Part shown: one piece after another, positions 29,100 through 49,900 of the stretch
Layout: every line of letters begins with the position of its first letter
Position numbering within the stretch: position 1 is the stretch's first letter
Assembly: GCF_003073045.1 (NCBI RefSeq)
Contig: NC_037590.1
Span: forward strand, 27,554,449 to 27,618,448
DNA: 64,000 bases
From: Pomacea canaliculata
Lineage: Eukaryota; Mollusca; Gastropoda; Architaenioglossa; Ampullariidae
Direction: 5' to 3'
Notes under the pieces: generated by a model
The model's input: the letters and a program-made list of their open reading frames with translations, nothing else
The model's database searches: none
Told to the model about the DNA's origin: nothing
Made by a program: the position numbers and the translations under genes

Positions 29100-29190
29100 T
29101 AGAAAGGCACTATTTTAAAATATACAGGAGCAAATAGAGCATGCTTGCGGCCCTATGCTCCTCGAGGAGTAACAAGGACTAAACTAAACT
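29100..29190 (+). mobile_element. SINE-tail repeat, copy 2
   Basis: The sequence CCCTATGCTCCTCGAGGAG at 29151-29169 is followed by TAACAAGGACTAAACTAAAC. It has the same 3' end as the copies at 15305-15340 and 61108-61143, with the repeated CTAAA tail clearest here. I see no certain tRNA-like head upstream, so this copy is probably 5' truncated. It lies between the convergent RING and NUDT1 genes. Confidence 0.6.
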
Positions 29191-29450
29191 AAATAGGGCA
29201 TGATTAGAGAAGGATGTAGACTAAAGAAGACTATCAGGATTATAGAATGGAAACAAGAATTTACTGCACTGGGTGGGTTTTATTTTTGTGTGAACTTAGT
29301 GTCCACCTCGCCTTCCCCTAAAAAATGTCTGAAAGAAACAGTATTTTACATGCACAAAGAAAGTAAATGGATCCAAGGTAATATTGACAACATCCCTTTG
29401 TAAACACCATGCCACATACCATAATAAAGTACATTTTAAGACTATCATGG

Positions 29451-29456
29451 TTTATT
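29451..29456 (-). terminator. Candidate NUDT1 poly(A) signal
   Basis: Plus-strand TTTATT gives AATAAA on the minus strand about 440 bases after the NUDT1 stop. A GT-rich segment follows it downstream on the same strand. Confidence 0.4.
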
Positions 29457-29895
29457 AAATTCAGTAAATAAAGACTTGTATCATATGCTAAGCTACTTGA
29501 AAAGTATATGAAAAAGAAATCAATAATTTACAATAGTGTTATGACACTGAGAGTTATCAAAAGACAATGTAACTGAATCTCTGTAATAGATATTAAGGAA
29601 TGTGCAAAGAAAAAATACATTTCTGTGGAACTAAAGATTGCTTACAAGAATAAATTCACAGAAAATCACTTGTCTTCATCTTTCATTACTGAGCCTAATC
29701 ACTTTGCAGCAATAAAATCATATATTTTAATAATGACCCTTTTTTTAAAAAAAAAGATTAATCAAAAGATTTAACATACAGTAATTAAATTTTATCCTAA
29801 TTTTAAAAAATTAGTAGCATCATCAAAAACAATCCAAGCAGTGACCAAATTCACCAAGTACATTGTATCCACACTTTTTTGTGTATAAATACATC

Positions 29896-31313
29896 TTAGT
29901 ACTTGAATCTTTCTACTTCTTCTAAATTATATTTAAGTATATTATGATGACCATGAAAGAGGAAATACCCTTGAAACTTTGCACCTTTCAGCATGAGGGG
30001 AAACCATAGAGAATCATCTGGCCACATCTCATCAAATGGAACTCTGTCAACCTCAAACCATTGTGGTTTCATCTCTGCAAACACACACACACAATACAAA
30101 TGTGACAAAAATTGTTACCAGAGATTGAGTAATTTCTGAATATTAGTGTGAGAAGATTTCAAGGTAAATACTATATTATTAATTTAACAATAAAATCCTT
30201 TTCATTATAAAGAACTCAACTTGAAATGCATGGTCAACTTATAAAGTCTGCCTCAAAACTTCATGCAAGCTCCATAATTCATGCCTATGAATATAAAAAT
30301 GCATCCCATCACCTGCTTAGTACACATTATATCAGGGAACCCATAAACTGACCATCTGACTCTGTAGGCAGTCCAATGTAGCTGGTAGTAGTGAAGACGT
30401 GGACTTGGAGGATTGTTGGCTCACCCACAAACTCAAACTCAAGGAGTCCTATCTTAGATAAGTCATGGCTCAATACTCCTGCCTCTTCCTGTAGTTCTCT
30501 GAAAACAATCACATAAAGTGAGATATAACTTCCTCGGATCAAATGACTGCGCTGAAAAAGAATTATATTTTATTTCTTTAATGCAACTTAGTGGTCATCT
30601 CACAAACCTCACCAAGCTAGTACTTGTTTCCATAAAGCTCATGTCTGCAGTACTAGAAACATTTAATTCTTTAAGGTCTTTGTTTCTTTAATTCCTTCAA
30701 AATAAATAAAAAATCAGTTTGCTAGTATTTCTTTAATGTTACAAAGTATAAATGTGTGTAACTGGAGTATATATATATAAAACAATATGCATATACAGTG
30801 TATATATATATAACACAATATGCATATACACAGTTTTGCTCTGTAGTGGTACACAGTTTGTCATCATACATCTATACAAGACATGTTTCACTTTCTTGAC
30901 TAATGCATGAATGAAGAACTGACAATTTTACTAAAAAGAAAAGCCCAAGAACTCGATGAAAGAACAATTCCATGACTAACATTGTGGGGATAATCTTTAA
31001 TTTTAGTGGAACAAATGTTACCGCTCATCATTTGAATTGAGATTACATGACAATCTGTTTTGGAATGAGCGTGCGGCTAGGCCAGGCTTGATTTCAATGG
31101 ATGTTCTTGGGCTTTTACTATCAAGCAAATTACTTAAATTATATATTACAAAAGTAACTACCTAATTGCTCCCTCCTCTATTGTTTCACCCTGTTCCACT
31201 TTCCCTCCAAATCCATTCCAACGCCCTTGACCAAAACCACGCTTCTTGAAGCCTAGCAGAATTTTAGTTGATTCACGGACAAAGACCAATGATAAGATCT
31301 TTCTGTTGACCAT
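29896..31313 (-). CDS. NUDT1: NUDT1 / MTH1, oxidised purine nucleoside triphosphatase
   Basis: MTH1 hydrolyses 8-oxo-dGTP and other oxidised purine nucleoside triphosphates to monophosphates and so keeps them out of DNA and RNA; it acts in cytosol, mitochondria and nucleus. Three coding exons, 31313-31162, 30498-30353 and 30074-29896, join in frame to 158 residues, against 156 in human. The product reads [20 protein letters not shown] near the N-terminus. The Nudix box is complete: G37, E43, R51, E52, E55, E56 and G58. N33 and the WPDDS motif, which contact the base in the human enzyme, are conserved. The ATG at 31313 gives the family N-terminus, and an acceptor (CAACAG) lies about 11 bases upstream, so a separate 5' UTR exon is expected. 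The gene is head-to-head with GPS1 and convergent with the RING gene. Confidence 0.96.
30767..30833. repeat. Two-copy AT-rich tandem repeat in NUDT1 intron
   Basis: Two direct copies of about 32 bases each combine TATATATATA with CAATATGCATATACA. It lies in the intron between the first two NUDT1 coding exons and looks like a microsatellite-type expansion. Confidence 0.7.
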
Positions 31314-31804
31314 GGTGAACAAATCTGTTGATGAACAATTTTATGTGTGAGTGGTAAGAAATCTTACACAGGATATTATAGCATTTACAAAAAAAGAAAG
31401 AAAAAAATTAAAAGTTTTATCAACTGCATTAAAGCCACTTTTTCACTAATGTTCAGTATGAAACATTGATGTTAGCATATGATGTACGATATATGAAGAG
31501 TTAAACATATTTTTTGTTTTATTTTTATATTTCTTAAATGCCTACAATGAACAACAGAATCTAGGAACAAACAGTTAATACTAACTAGAGGACCTTAGAA
31601 CTCCCTGTCTGAAACAGTATGCGGTTAAATATAGGATTAGTACTTCAAATGCTCAGACAGGTACTCTAGAGGCAGTGGCAAAGTCTCTCGTGAGCTAAGA
31701 CACTTCAACGATCCAAATAGTATTTTGGCTTTGGTATTCTGGTAGGTTTGGCAGTCCTGCAGGAAATAGGCCAACATCACTGCGTCAAAGAGGCACGCTG
31801 TGAA

Positions 31805-32040
31805 CTCGACGGTGAGGAACTAGTAAATATCATCGTGCCTGAGTCGTGTTTAAAGTCTGCTAACTTAACTTTAAGTAGAGAAAGTCAGTGTGCAGTCTTA
31901 GAGCTGAGTAAGAAATATTGTACTTCGCGGACTTGAGTTTTCTTGTGCACACCGTCTTTCTCTACTTAAGGTTAAGTTAGCAGACTTAAGCTCAACACTT
32001 TAAGTTCGCTCACGCACATCAGTCCCTCGTCAAAGTCGAG
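31805..32040. mobile_element. Long imperfect foldback element (MITE-like)
   Basis: The left arm (about 31805-31893) and right arm (about 31945-32040) are inverted copies. The best segment is TCTGCTAACTTAAC..TTAAGTAGAGAAAG, matched by CTTTCTCTACTTAAG..GTTAAGTTAGCAGA on the other side. The arms extend outward to CTCGAC at 31805-31810 and GTCGAG at 32035-32040, with more mismatches. The loop is about 50 bases. It holds no open frame of note. Such foldbacks are usual for non-autonomous DNA transposons. It sits in the NUDT1-GPS1 divergent spacer, so it could fold in a 5' UTR or affect either promoter. Confidence 0.65.
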
Positions 32041-32151
32041 TTGATTTTGGTTGCATTGTTCGGTATTCGGTTGGAACGTGCTTCCACCCACCATGTGCAG
32101 TAGTCATTTGGGAGAGGGAGGAGTTGGGTTTTGGGAAGAAACCGGAGTAAT

Positions 32152-32213
32152 ACAAAAAAAAAAAAAAAAAACAAAAACAAAAAAAAAAAAACAAAAACAA
32201 AAAAAAAAAAACA
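32152..32213. repeat. A-rich (A)nC tract
   Basis: A 60-base run consists almost wholly of A with isolated C, including two direct repeats of about 21 bases. It may be a decayed poly(A) tail of a retroposed sequence or a slippage tract. It is on the NUDT1 side of the divergent spacer. Confidence 0.6.
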
Positions 32214-32598
32214 ATGGCCAACATATATGGACCACAAGACGTGTCCCTAAACCATGCAGGGCCATGCGATCTTTACAAATAACAGCAATCAAGCATTTTA
32301 CCACTGTCCTACGGGATCTCCCCACACGTTAGATGATAATAAACATTCAGTCTTAATTAAGTTTTAATTAAATTACAATATATTACCGTATAACGATTTC
32401 AAAAAACCCTTGTTGATTGTTACAGTTATGTACAGCGTTCTTGGTTATTGAAGCAAATAAAGATAGAACGTATAGCTGTAAATGATTCATCTAAGACATC
32501 TGCTGCTGCAGTGAAACAGAAACATTGTTTAGCTAACGAGATGGTACAGCACCACAACAACATTTGCCGCGTTTTACCTCGCGTAAACTTTGGCAGCC

Positions 32599-32622
32599 CA
32601 CGTGATCTGCTTTAACTTCCGG
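32599..32622. promoter_or_regulatory. GPS1 proximal promoter: E-box and ETS site
   Basis: A CACGTG palindrome at 32599-32604 and an ETS-type ACTTCCGG at 32615-32622 lie 45 and 22 bases before the GPS1 start codon. ETS sites near the transcription start are typical of housekeeping genes. The region can also serve NUDT1, which points away from it. No TATA box is evident. Confidence 0.45.
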
Positions 32623-32643
32623 TTCCGAAGGAAAGAGGGCAAG

Positions 32644-40950
<8,307 letters not shown>

Positions 40951-42502
40951 AAGTGAAGTTGTCAGTATGCTTGGACTTATTTACTCCCAGCCACAGCAAC
41001 AGCAGTCTGCCTGGATCTGTGCAAAGCCTGTTTATGGAGGCTGACTTCATTCCCCATTCCTCCCCTCAACCCAAAAGGAAAGTGGAATGGACTAGATGGT
41101 CAGCTTTGTTGTCACCTGCTGCCTGAATCAACCAGTTTGAGGTGTTACTTATCTGTCTACTTGTGTGCGACATGGTTTTTGATTGGCTTATTTGATTAGT
41201 AAGCAGAGATTCTGGCAGATGGTTCACCCGCTTTGCTTCCTATCACATCCTCGTTCCCCTGACCTCACCCGTTTAATGTGCTTAACTCCTAATCCATATG
41301 CTTTGAGCTTAAAAACAGGTGGAATTACCGAGCACACCCATCAAGACCCTGATGTAGTTATCAGTTGTTTCAACTCTTGTTGTTCTCAGTATTTAAATGC
41401 TACCATTTAGTACCTTTAGTTTGTGGAAAAATTAAGTAATGTTGGAAAAGCTGGGAGCATAGGTCATGTAATTCGGATATGGGGCTGTTAGATTTATTTG
41501 TTAACTGTTAGTTTAAAAAAAATGCCGATGATGTGAGTTGTATTCTGACATAAATTTATAGTAGATTTCATGCTTGTTATTGTAGATATATTTGCAAAGC
41601 ATGAGCACCTAAAAAATATGATCTATCAGTTCATATGTATTGTTAGAATACATGTTACATGTATTTTCATGTTTATTTGGAGCAGATTTGTTTAACTTTC
41701 TGGAGCTGGCAGACATGTTAATTTTAGTACAGATTTGACAAGTTCATGTTTACTTTTTCTGTGGGCGGTTGTGGGGAGAATTGAGGGTGATGTAGAAATA
41801 AGTATCCCTTCACTTATATGAAAATACAATTGCATCAATTGCAGCGAAAATCCAAAAGGCCTCCAAAGACCATTTCTGTTGGGAGAAAACGTTGTGATTG
41901 GTCCGTGGGTTATGAATGTTTCAATCATTCCTTTTCATGGACGTTAGTGGTGTTGGCATGTTGATTGCACAGGCAGTTTTTAATGGTTATGAAATAACAG
42001 GGTGTGTAATTGATGTGATGGGCCACTGAAAGTATAAATAAAAAAAGAAGAAACATTAAATTTTTCTAATCGGCAGTTTAACCCCATCATTTGAGATGGT
42101 TACGAGTGCAGATTAAGGCATTTTAAATGTTTGAAGGAAAGGCCTTTGTTCTGTTTCATTTTTGTACCAAAGAAGACAACGTTGAAAAAAATGTTGGGAA
42201 GTAGTAGTTATTAAAATACTGTTTTTGTTACTTTAGAACTGGAATACTATGACAAAAGTTAAATACTATGTTAAAACAACACAAGAAAACCTTTTGCTAC
42301 ATTGCAGAAGTATATGTATCACATGCCTTCAGCAGAAGGACCGAGCCCTTGTAACAAAAGCCTTTGCTGTTTTCTGAACTGTTGCATGCATTTCTTTTGC
42401 AGCAAAATGCATTCTATCACCTTAATATGTCTAAGATTGCTTAATGGTAGTGAGGGATGATTAACAGACAAGTGATGTGAATGGGTTTATGATGTGAACA
42501 TG

Positions 42503-42508
42503 AATAAA
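42503..42508 (+). terminator. Candidate GPS1 poly(A) signal
   Basis: AATAAA followed by a TG-rich stretch lies 1.55 kb after the GPS1 stop. Earlier AATAAA sites (near 40649 and 42037) could be used instead. With this site, the GPS1 3' UTR would cover 40951 to about 42525. Confidence 0.35.
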
Positions 42509-42655
42509 TTAAAGCTACAGCTATTTGTTAGTACTGTTGTGTAAAATATGTTTGCATCATGTTGGATGTGCAGATAATTGATAGGTATAGACAGGCTAGT
42601 TCTTGAATTTTTCCAATCCACGGGATGAAAAACGTAATCACATTTTAAAGAATGC

Positions 42656-42853
42656 TCATGTTGCAAATCCATCAAGAAGCACATTAAGCTTCTGAATGTC
42701 TTGACTCAGGTTCTGAAAAGATTTGTTGCTAATGTTCAGCATGGTCTTGAAAGCTGGCATATCCAAAGGTTCCTCCAATACACAAAATTCTTTTGATTTC
42801 TCAGAAATATGGTAACATAGGATCTTTCCATATATGGTAAATTTTAACACCAC
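42656..42853 (-). CDS. Open frame of uncertain status between convergent genes
   Basis: A 65-codon minus-strand frame, starting from a GTG rather than an ATG, reads as fairly protein-like: EKSKEFCVLEEPLDMPAF, then NKSFQNLSQDIQKLNVLLDG and a stop. An acceptor-like TCTTTTCAG lies within it. I do not recognise a family. It could be a relic or a chance frame beyond the V-ATPase 3' end. No neighbouring exon was found. Confidence 0.2.
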   Translation of the reverse strand: MVLKFTIYGKILCYHISEKSKEFCVLEEPLDMPAFKTMLNISNKSFQNLSQDIQKLNVLLDGFAT

Positions 42854-42875
42854 ACAGTGATGCTAGAATGCAGAC

Positions 42876-42881
42876 TTTATT
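42876..42881 (-). terminator. Candidate V-ATPase subunit a poly(A) signal
   Basis: Plus-strand TTTATT gives AATAAA on minus, 1.1 kb past the stop codon, followed by a GT-rich stretch (TGTGTGGTGTT) at the right distance. The 3' UTR would be about 43980-42855. Confidence 0.45.
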
Positions 42882-43980
42882 TTCTGAATATACAGTCAAG
42901 TACAAAAAATATTGTCAGGAAAGACCACATTTTAGGGATTTGTTTTAAACAAAGAATGCAGCAGTGTTTTCAGCAAGATAAAATCTGAAAGACTTGGTAA
43001 TGTGCAGAATGATAGCTGTGAAATAGAACTGCACATCATTGTCTTTAGAAGAAAAATACTAAAAAATTAAGTAGCTGCGTTGTGCTACTTATCTGACACT
43101 CTAACCCAACAGACCACAAGTATATGTAATAAGAGTATAAAAATAAGTGCAAGTACCCTGATAGCTGTTCATACATCAAGCAGCATATGAATCTAGTCAT
43201 GATCGAAGACTTTCTCTACTAAAAACTGAATATTAATGTCAAGTGTTCCTTGTAATAATTCCTTGATTATCACAGATGTTACCTCATGAAATTGCTCTTA
43301 TCTGGAATGTCTAAATTCATGCTTAGATAGGCATATAACCAAACTTACAATAAAATAAACTTTCCAAAATAATTTTATCATTGCAAAACATGAAAACATT
43401 CCACAAGGCCCTCTGCAGCTGCAGTACATCACATGATGGAGTCCAAAAAAAAAAAAAAAATACAGAATGCCATGTTTTGTTCAGACAAAAAGCCCACATG
43501 CAAACTAGAATTTAATAAAAGTCTTGGCCACGAATTTTGTGCACTGGTCTGTTAAAGAGTTGGTTCTTATTTGATAATCTCTGTAAATGAACTAAATTGT
43601 GTTTCACTTAATACACATCACTGCTATTCTTTTATGTACATGACTGCTGGATGGTATGAGAAGAGAAAATTGTGAAATCTTGGTCTGGTGAGAATTTAAA
43701 AAACTGCAGCATAAAGGTAAGACCTTTTCAAGTTTTCAAAACTGTAGAAAAATAAATTTTCCCAATGATCCTGTATGTCCATTATTTGTCAAATGTTCGT
43801 TGAGAAATAGGGGAAAAGTTTACAAAAAGCAAAGGGCAGTTATTAAAGTTTTCCAGAAGATTGCAATAGATGTTTTACTGAGATGACCATTTTTTCCCAA
43901 TATTTGTGTCAACTGGTTACAGCTGAGCATTGAAGCAGGTGTCCGTTATATTGCATGGTGTCCACTACTCCATGCAATAT

Positions 43981-46900
43981 CTATTTGGACTCTTCTAGAG
44001 AGTCCATTTTGAGGATCTCCTTGAAGCCAAAAGGTTGGAATATGTACCCTTCACCTTTGTAAAACTTGCTCTGGAATTCCACCCTGAAACAATCCAGACA
44101 AACACATCTGAAGTCACTCATTATATATACAATATCAATTTATAATTCCAACAAACCTGAAAATATACGGGTCAATGTCGGACCTAGACTTTGCACTGCA
44201 GCCCAATATCTGCATGCTCTAATCCACAGGTGGGCAGAGTTTCACCATAGCATCAGTCCTATCATTTTTGTACCATTTGTAATTCATAAGTCAGAATTTG
44301 TGGACGAGCAGACAAAAAATTTCTCTTTAAATAAAGATGAACTAGAGTATTAAAAGAAAAAAAAAACCGCCATGCGATTACCTCCCCTGCAGGCCACAAC
44401 TTGCCATATTTCTTCCATTAAAGAAATATACAGAAAAATAACTATGCCACAAAATATAATTTAAAGTGCAATTTTATCATCCAATTATGTAGAAAATTAG
44501 CTGTTTGTACCATTACCTGTTTCATTTTTCAAAATACAAAAATCTATACTTACCTGAAATAGCTTTTCAAAAATATTTCTTTAGTAGGGTGTCAGCGAAG
44601 CTTTAGTACAAAATTCAGCTTCTAAGTCATTTTAGGGAACTTAAATCATTAAAAAATAATCAGGGAAATCATAAGATTTATGGCAACTTACATTTATGAT
44701 ATCCATGTTGGAAATGTAAGTAGAGGGAAGTAACTTACAGAAAAACACTATAAGCTTTTACTCATAAAAGTTATTTCCATTGTAGTTCACATATATATAT
44801 ATCTGGGGAAGGGTAGGAACAAATTTAAGAAACTACAGATTTGTCCAGTGTGTCAGCTGCAGTACAATGCATCACTGACTGCTACAAGCCAGCACTCTTC
44901 TGTTATTTTCAAGGATCACATTTTCACACCATGTGGTAGATAAAATCTGTTCGATGTTTTATTTGTAACTGTGCTGAAGATGCACGAACTCAAAAAACAA
45001 TTTTATCATAAAATGGAAAGTTATGTGCAGTCATATATCTCATCAAGCTGAGCACAAGCACAGGGTAAATAATAGTTACCAGTGAAGACGAAGTGTATGC
45101 AGGAAGGCTGACAGCCCCTCCATGAGTAGCAAAACAGCTACTGTCAGGTTTGCCCAGAAGAACCATAGGATGAAGACTGGGATGCAGCCAGCATATTTCA
45201 TGTCCATTTTTAGACCCAGGCTGAAGACCATTTGCCAGAGAACTTCTGACAGCTCTGCCACAAAGTAATCCATGGTATGTATACATACTGCTTCCAAAGA
45301 TGCACTTAACATAAGTTTCTCTGGACTAAAACTGGTACAGTAAAACCATTTCATTAAGACCTTCCCTATTACGACCCCCTCTTAGTTATGACCTAAAAAT
45401 TTTTTCATGGATGTATTTGGCTGTATAAGGATTATCTTAATTACAACTACCTCCTCAACCTGATGACTGACAGTTTGTGTTTTAACTTAATTTTTTTGCA
45501 GAACTGTTAAAAATAATAAAATTTTTTAAAAATAGATTGCTTCTGGCTGACCTTATAAAACCGTATGTTATGATTTTCTGCAGAAATCATGTAAAACAAG
45601 TAAATTTTGAAAATCACATTGGGTCACTGTTCATTGCAACCCATGCCATATCACTTCAGACATTTTTACCAACATGCTGAGAAGAACTGATCACCGATAA
45701 CCGAGTAGCTATTATCGTCAATTATCATTAGAAGAGCCATGCATTGTTCAAATTCAGCCACTGTCTTACTACACTAAAATGGCCACTTGGCAATAAATGG
45801 TGCATAACATGATTTTATCTTAATTCATTGTTTTTCTGTTCCTATACTTCACTGCAGCAGTGACACATTACATTTTTCAAAAGACATTTGTTGTTGCAAT
45901 TAACAGTTCCAGACATTAATTAGTGCCATAGAATGGAGTCCTTCAGAGCACAACATGCTTTTGCATTTGACCTGGTCTTTAAAGTGCATGTTTATACTTT
46001 AAAAAAAAGAATGAAGTTCTCCAGAACACAGCTGAGCAGATTAAATCATTCTGTCAAAATAAAAACTTGCTTTTTGGTTTGAAACACGATCTCCTGGAAA
46101 GAGTGACAAGGTTTACAATGTAATTATCTAATCACATTCCACATGAATAGAAACTCACAGACAAAAGATCAAAGGCAGGATGACATGGCTCACATTCAAT
46201 ACAAAGACTGAAACTTACGAGCATGAGCCAAGGAGAGAGCCCACAATCGAAGATAAGAGGCTGTGTGGGAGATGCACCCAAGACAGAATTCAATAGTGTG
46301 GATGGCCTGATGGATGAATACTTCTCCAAAGTCAAACTGAAACCACAAAAATATTAGTTAAAAAATCTACAATCCAAACTCTGATAGAATAGCAAATGAG
46401 AATGACAGCAAGAGATGTGCTAATGAAAATACTTCATTCAATGACAATAAGGAACATGCACACAAAAATAGCACTTCTATATTCTCTGCAGCTACGCTCA
46501 CCTCTTCTTCCTCATCATCCTCCATGACAATGTGTGTTCTGTTCGCAGCTTCAACATCACCAGAAGGTGAGGATCGGTTAATGGACACATTATCAGTCTG
46601 CACAAAAAAATTTAAATACTCTAGAGTACATGCACCTTCTGGTAACTCTCTCTCACCTGTTCGTAAGATTATTCAGAATGTTAACAGTTGGCGTTACACA
46701 ATCATTTCACAAAACTGTAAAAGACACATCAGAATCCATATAAAACAATGTTGAATAGAATCTGAAATAATCCAAAGAAAACAGAAAAGCTGGCAGCATC
46801 AACAACTATCAAGCGCAGGAATCCCAGGAATGATGCAGCTGTGTAACTCCCACTTAAATCATTATATAGTCACTAATGATAACATAGCAAACCATACTGG

Positions 46901-49900
46901 AACCATAGCATTTCTTTTAAATTAAACTCAAATTTTTGCAGCAATATGTAAATATTTGGTAGACAATATTAAAAATAAACATTTAAAGATTCTTGTTTGA
47001 CCCAGCCTACCTATCCTTGACTAGTTAAACATGTGAACAGTACCACTTTGGAGTGACCATTTAATATCTTCATATCAGACCCATAAGATATTTGACTGAC
47101 CTGATGATATAAACACTTATTCCTAAAGGAAGATTACAATAATTTGAAAGGTCATTTGTTGTATCTACATACAAAATAATGTTCTCTATAGCAAACCAAC
47201 TCTCATGATCACAGCATTTTTTTAATGCTGAACTGGTTTCTTCCAGACTTAAAAAAAATGTATAGGTGAGGAAATAATAAGATAGAAATAGAAGCAAGCA
47301 ATCTGTCAAAGCAATAACAATTCAAGCATCTGTCACGTCTCCAGAACAAGTTCTAATGTGAACTTTATAGATCATGCCATGCAGCTGCCATGCCAAAACA
47401 GACACCAGTGATACCACATCCCACAGCCTCTTAGCACATGCAAGAAATAACCATAACCATATTTCACTAGCTTAAATTAAATTAGCTTCGTTATTAAGGC
47501 TTAATACACACTTTCTGCTTTGGACTATGACTTGCTTACCTGAAGAAAGCAGAGTGCAGCTACATGGGGGGAAAAAACCCCATCAAGCGGCATTTGTAAA
47601 GTTATGCATCATCTTTTTATGTTTAAGTGTGTGCCATCAAGACTATTTTATTTGGAAGTATACTTAACAATGTTTAGGTTCAACCAGACCTGATGCTTGT
47701 CCATAAGAAAGAAAAGAAAAAGTGCATAACGTTGCAGCTTCCAGATGTAACTAACAGGGTAGGAAGATGATATGCTTAAATGAGTTCACCTAAAAAAAAA
47801 AACCCTACTAATTATCTTTCGAAATGTTAGCAGGCACTGTGCAATTACTTATCCCTTCAAGTATCTAGGATTTCCCAATTGCCTTTGTTTAGTCTCATCA
47901 TGCATGATACTATTTGATCCATCCAATATATATCCCACTAAACAACAACACAAAAACTGTCTCAATTTCTTAACATTTTCCTAAGTTTTCCATTCCATAG
48001 TTAAAAATCCAGTGTGAAATGCTGCTGTTTTAAGAATGATACATTACAATGCAGGTTACACACTACCTCCGACATCCAAATATCTATCAATACAGATAAT
48101 CAAGAAACTGTGTAGTATGTGTTTTTGGTCCTTTATAAAATCCATGTGAAGGCACAAACAGTGAGCTCATAAAGGTAAGACCATGCACATGCAAGCATGC
48201 ATGAACCAGTATGCACACTTTTGTTATCACCTTGTTTTCACCACTAACCTACCTTATCTCTCTCAAAGCCAGGATTCACAGCCTATATAAGAAAAATAAT
48301 AACACCACAATAGAGTATCAATGATGATCAACAATAATCAATGATGATTAATAGAAACTTTCTAATCCAGGAACAAGAGCCACAGCTTTTGACACGCAGT
48401 TACATTTTAACATCTAAACATGAGGAAAATGGAACATACTGTCTACTTTTTACATACATAAACAATCACACAATCAATAGCAAGATAAAAGGAACTGCTG
48501 AACGCTTGCAAACTGAGGAAGCAGAATTCCAAAAGCCTGGTCAAAATACTACTCCATGAGTGTAAAAAACTGTATTAACTTAAGAAAATTTATATTATCC
48601 CAATAAAATGAAATTCATGTGGAATTTAAAAAGAACACAAAGAATAAAAGTGGCAACACTAAAACACAAATCAAACCATGTAGATGTATCTTCACGTGAA
48701 AACATAGTGGTTTGAAACTACGAAAACTAGCATTAAAATGACAGACACAAACAAAATAAATTTAACTAGCACACTTCCAGAAATACAATCAAAAAGTCTG
48801 TAATGAAGATCAACTTAACATTTGTCCAATAAATAAATATTTGAATCAATTTATTCTCACGAGTGATGAATAGGTCAAGAAAATGTCAATAAAAGATAAT
48901 GTCATGCTGGTAACTGCAAAAGTGACCCAAAGTGAACTGAGAGATGTGCATTTTAAAAGAGTTGTCAACACAGACTGGTAACATCTGCAATTTTAATAAG
49001 TGAACAAAAATTCATCAAGGTGTAGTATACTGGCATATGATAATGTTCTAAGTTTACAACATCCAGTATGGCATATTAAATCTTTTAACTGGACAGTACG
49101 TAACAGCAATAACAAACAAGTATTCTTGCCCCAAATTCCAAAGGTAAAGAAGAACAGACTTATTTTGAAAAAGCATTATGCCAACAGTCATCAGCTTTTG
49201 GATATCATGAATAAATGACCAACAACAAGAAAACGTGTACAGGAGTAGATGGCAGGCTGAGTATGAGAATATAGCAATACTCTGCAGTCTAGGACCAAAT
49301 ATCCCGGTACTTCCACAATTAATAGGTGTTCACACAAGCTTGGACCAAATATTCTGCTACTTCCACAACAGGTGTCCACACAAGCCTGGACAAAACTTCT
49401 GCAGTTCTGGCAACGTACATTCTATTCAACAGGAGAATATGAAGGAACACTACTAAGCAGCAACACTTTTTTGTACCATTTATCAAAAAATATTCATAGA
49501 TTAAATCCTTTCTCTCTTTACAGCTGAATAATTGTAACACAACAGGACAAAATAAAAGATGAACTCTTATTCTAAGTTTATGGATTATAAACCTGTCTAA
49601 TTTACAGGTTTCTTAGAATCTAGCTTAAAAGTCAACACCTTTATCAGCCTCATATAGTACACAGTCTACTTGCATAGGCATGACTTTTTCTTGATACAAA
49701 GGTTCAGCAAAGTAATAAAGTTGAGAGGTTTTAACGCACAATGAAATCCATTACTGACAATACACACCACCACCAGAAGCCAACTGGATGTAGTACAGCA
49801 AGATCTATGACCTAACCCAGGTAGCCATAAGGCATAACTAGGCTGAAATCGGTTTTTAAAAATTAGGCATTAACATTTAAGTCTCTATTAAACAGAAAAT

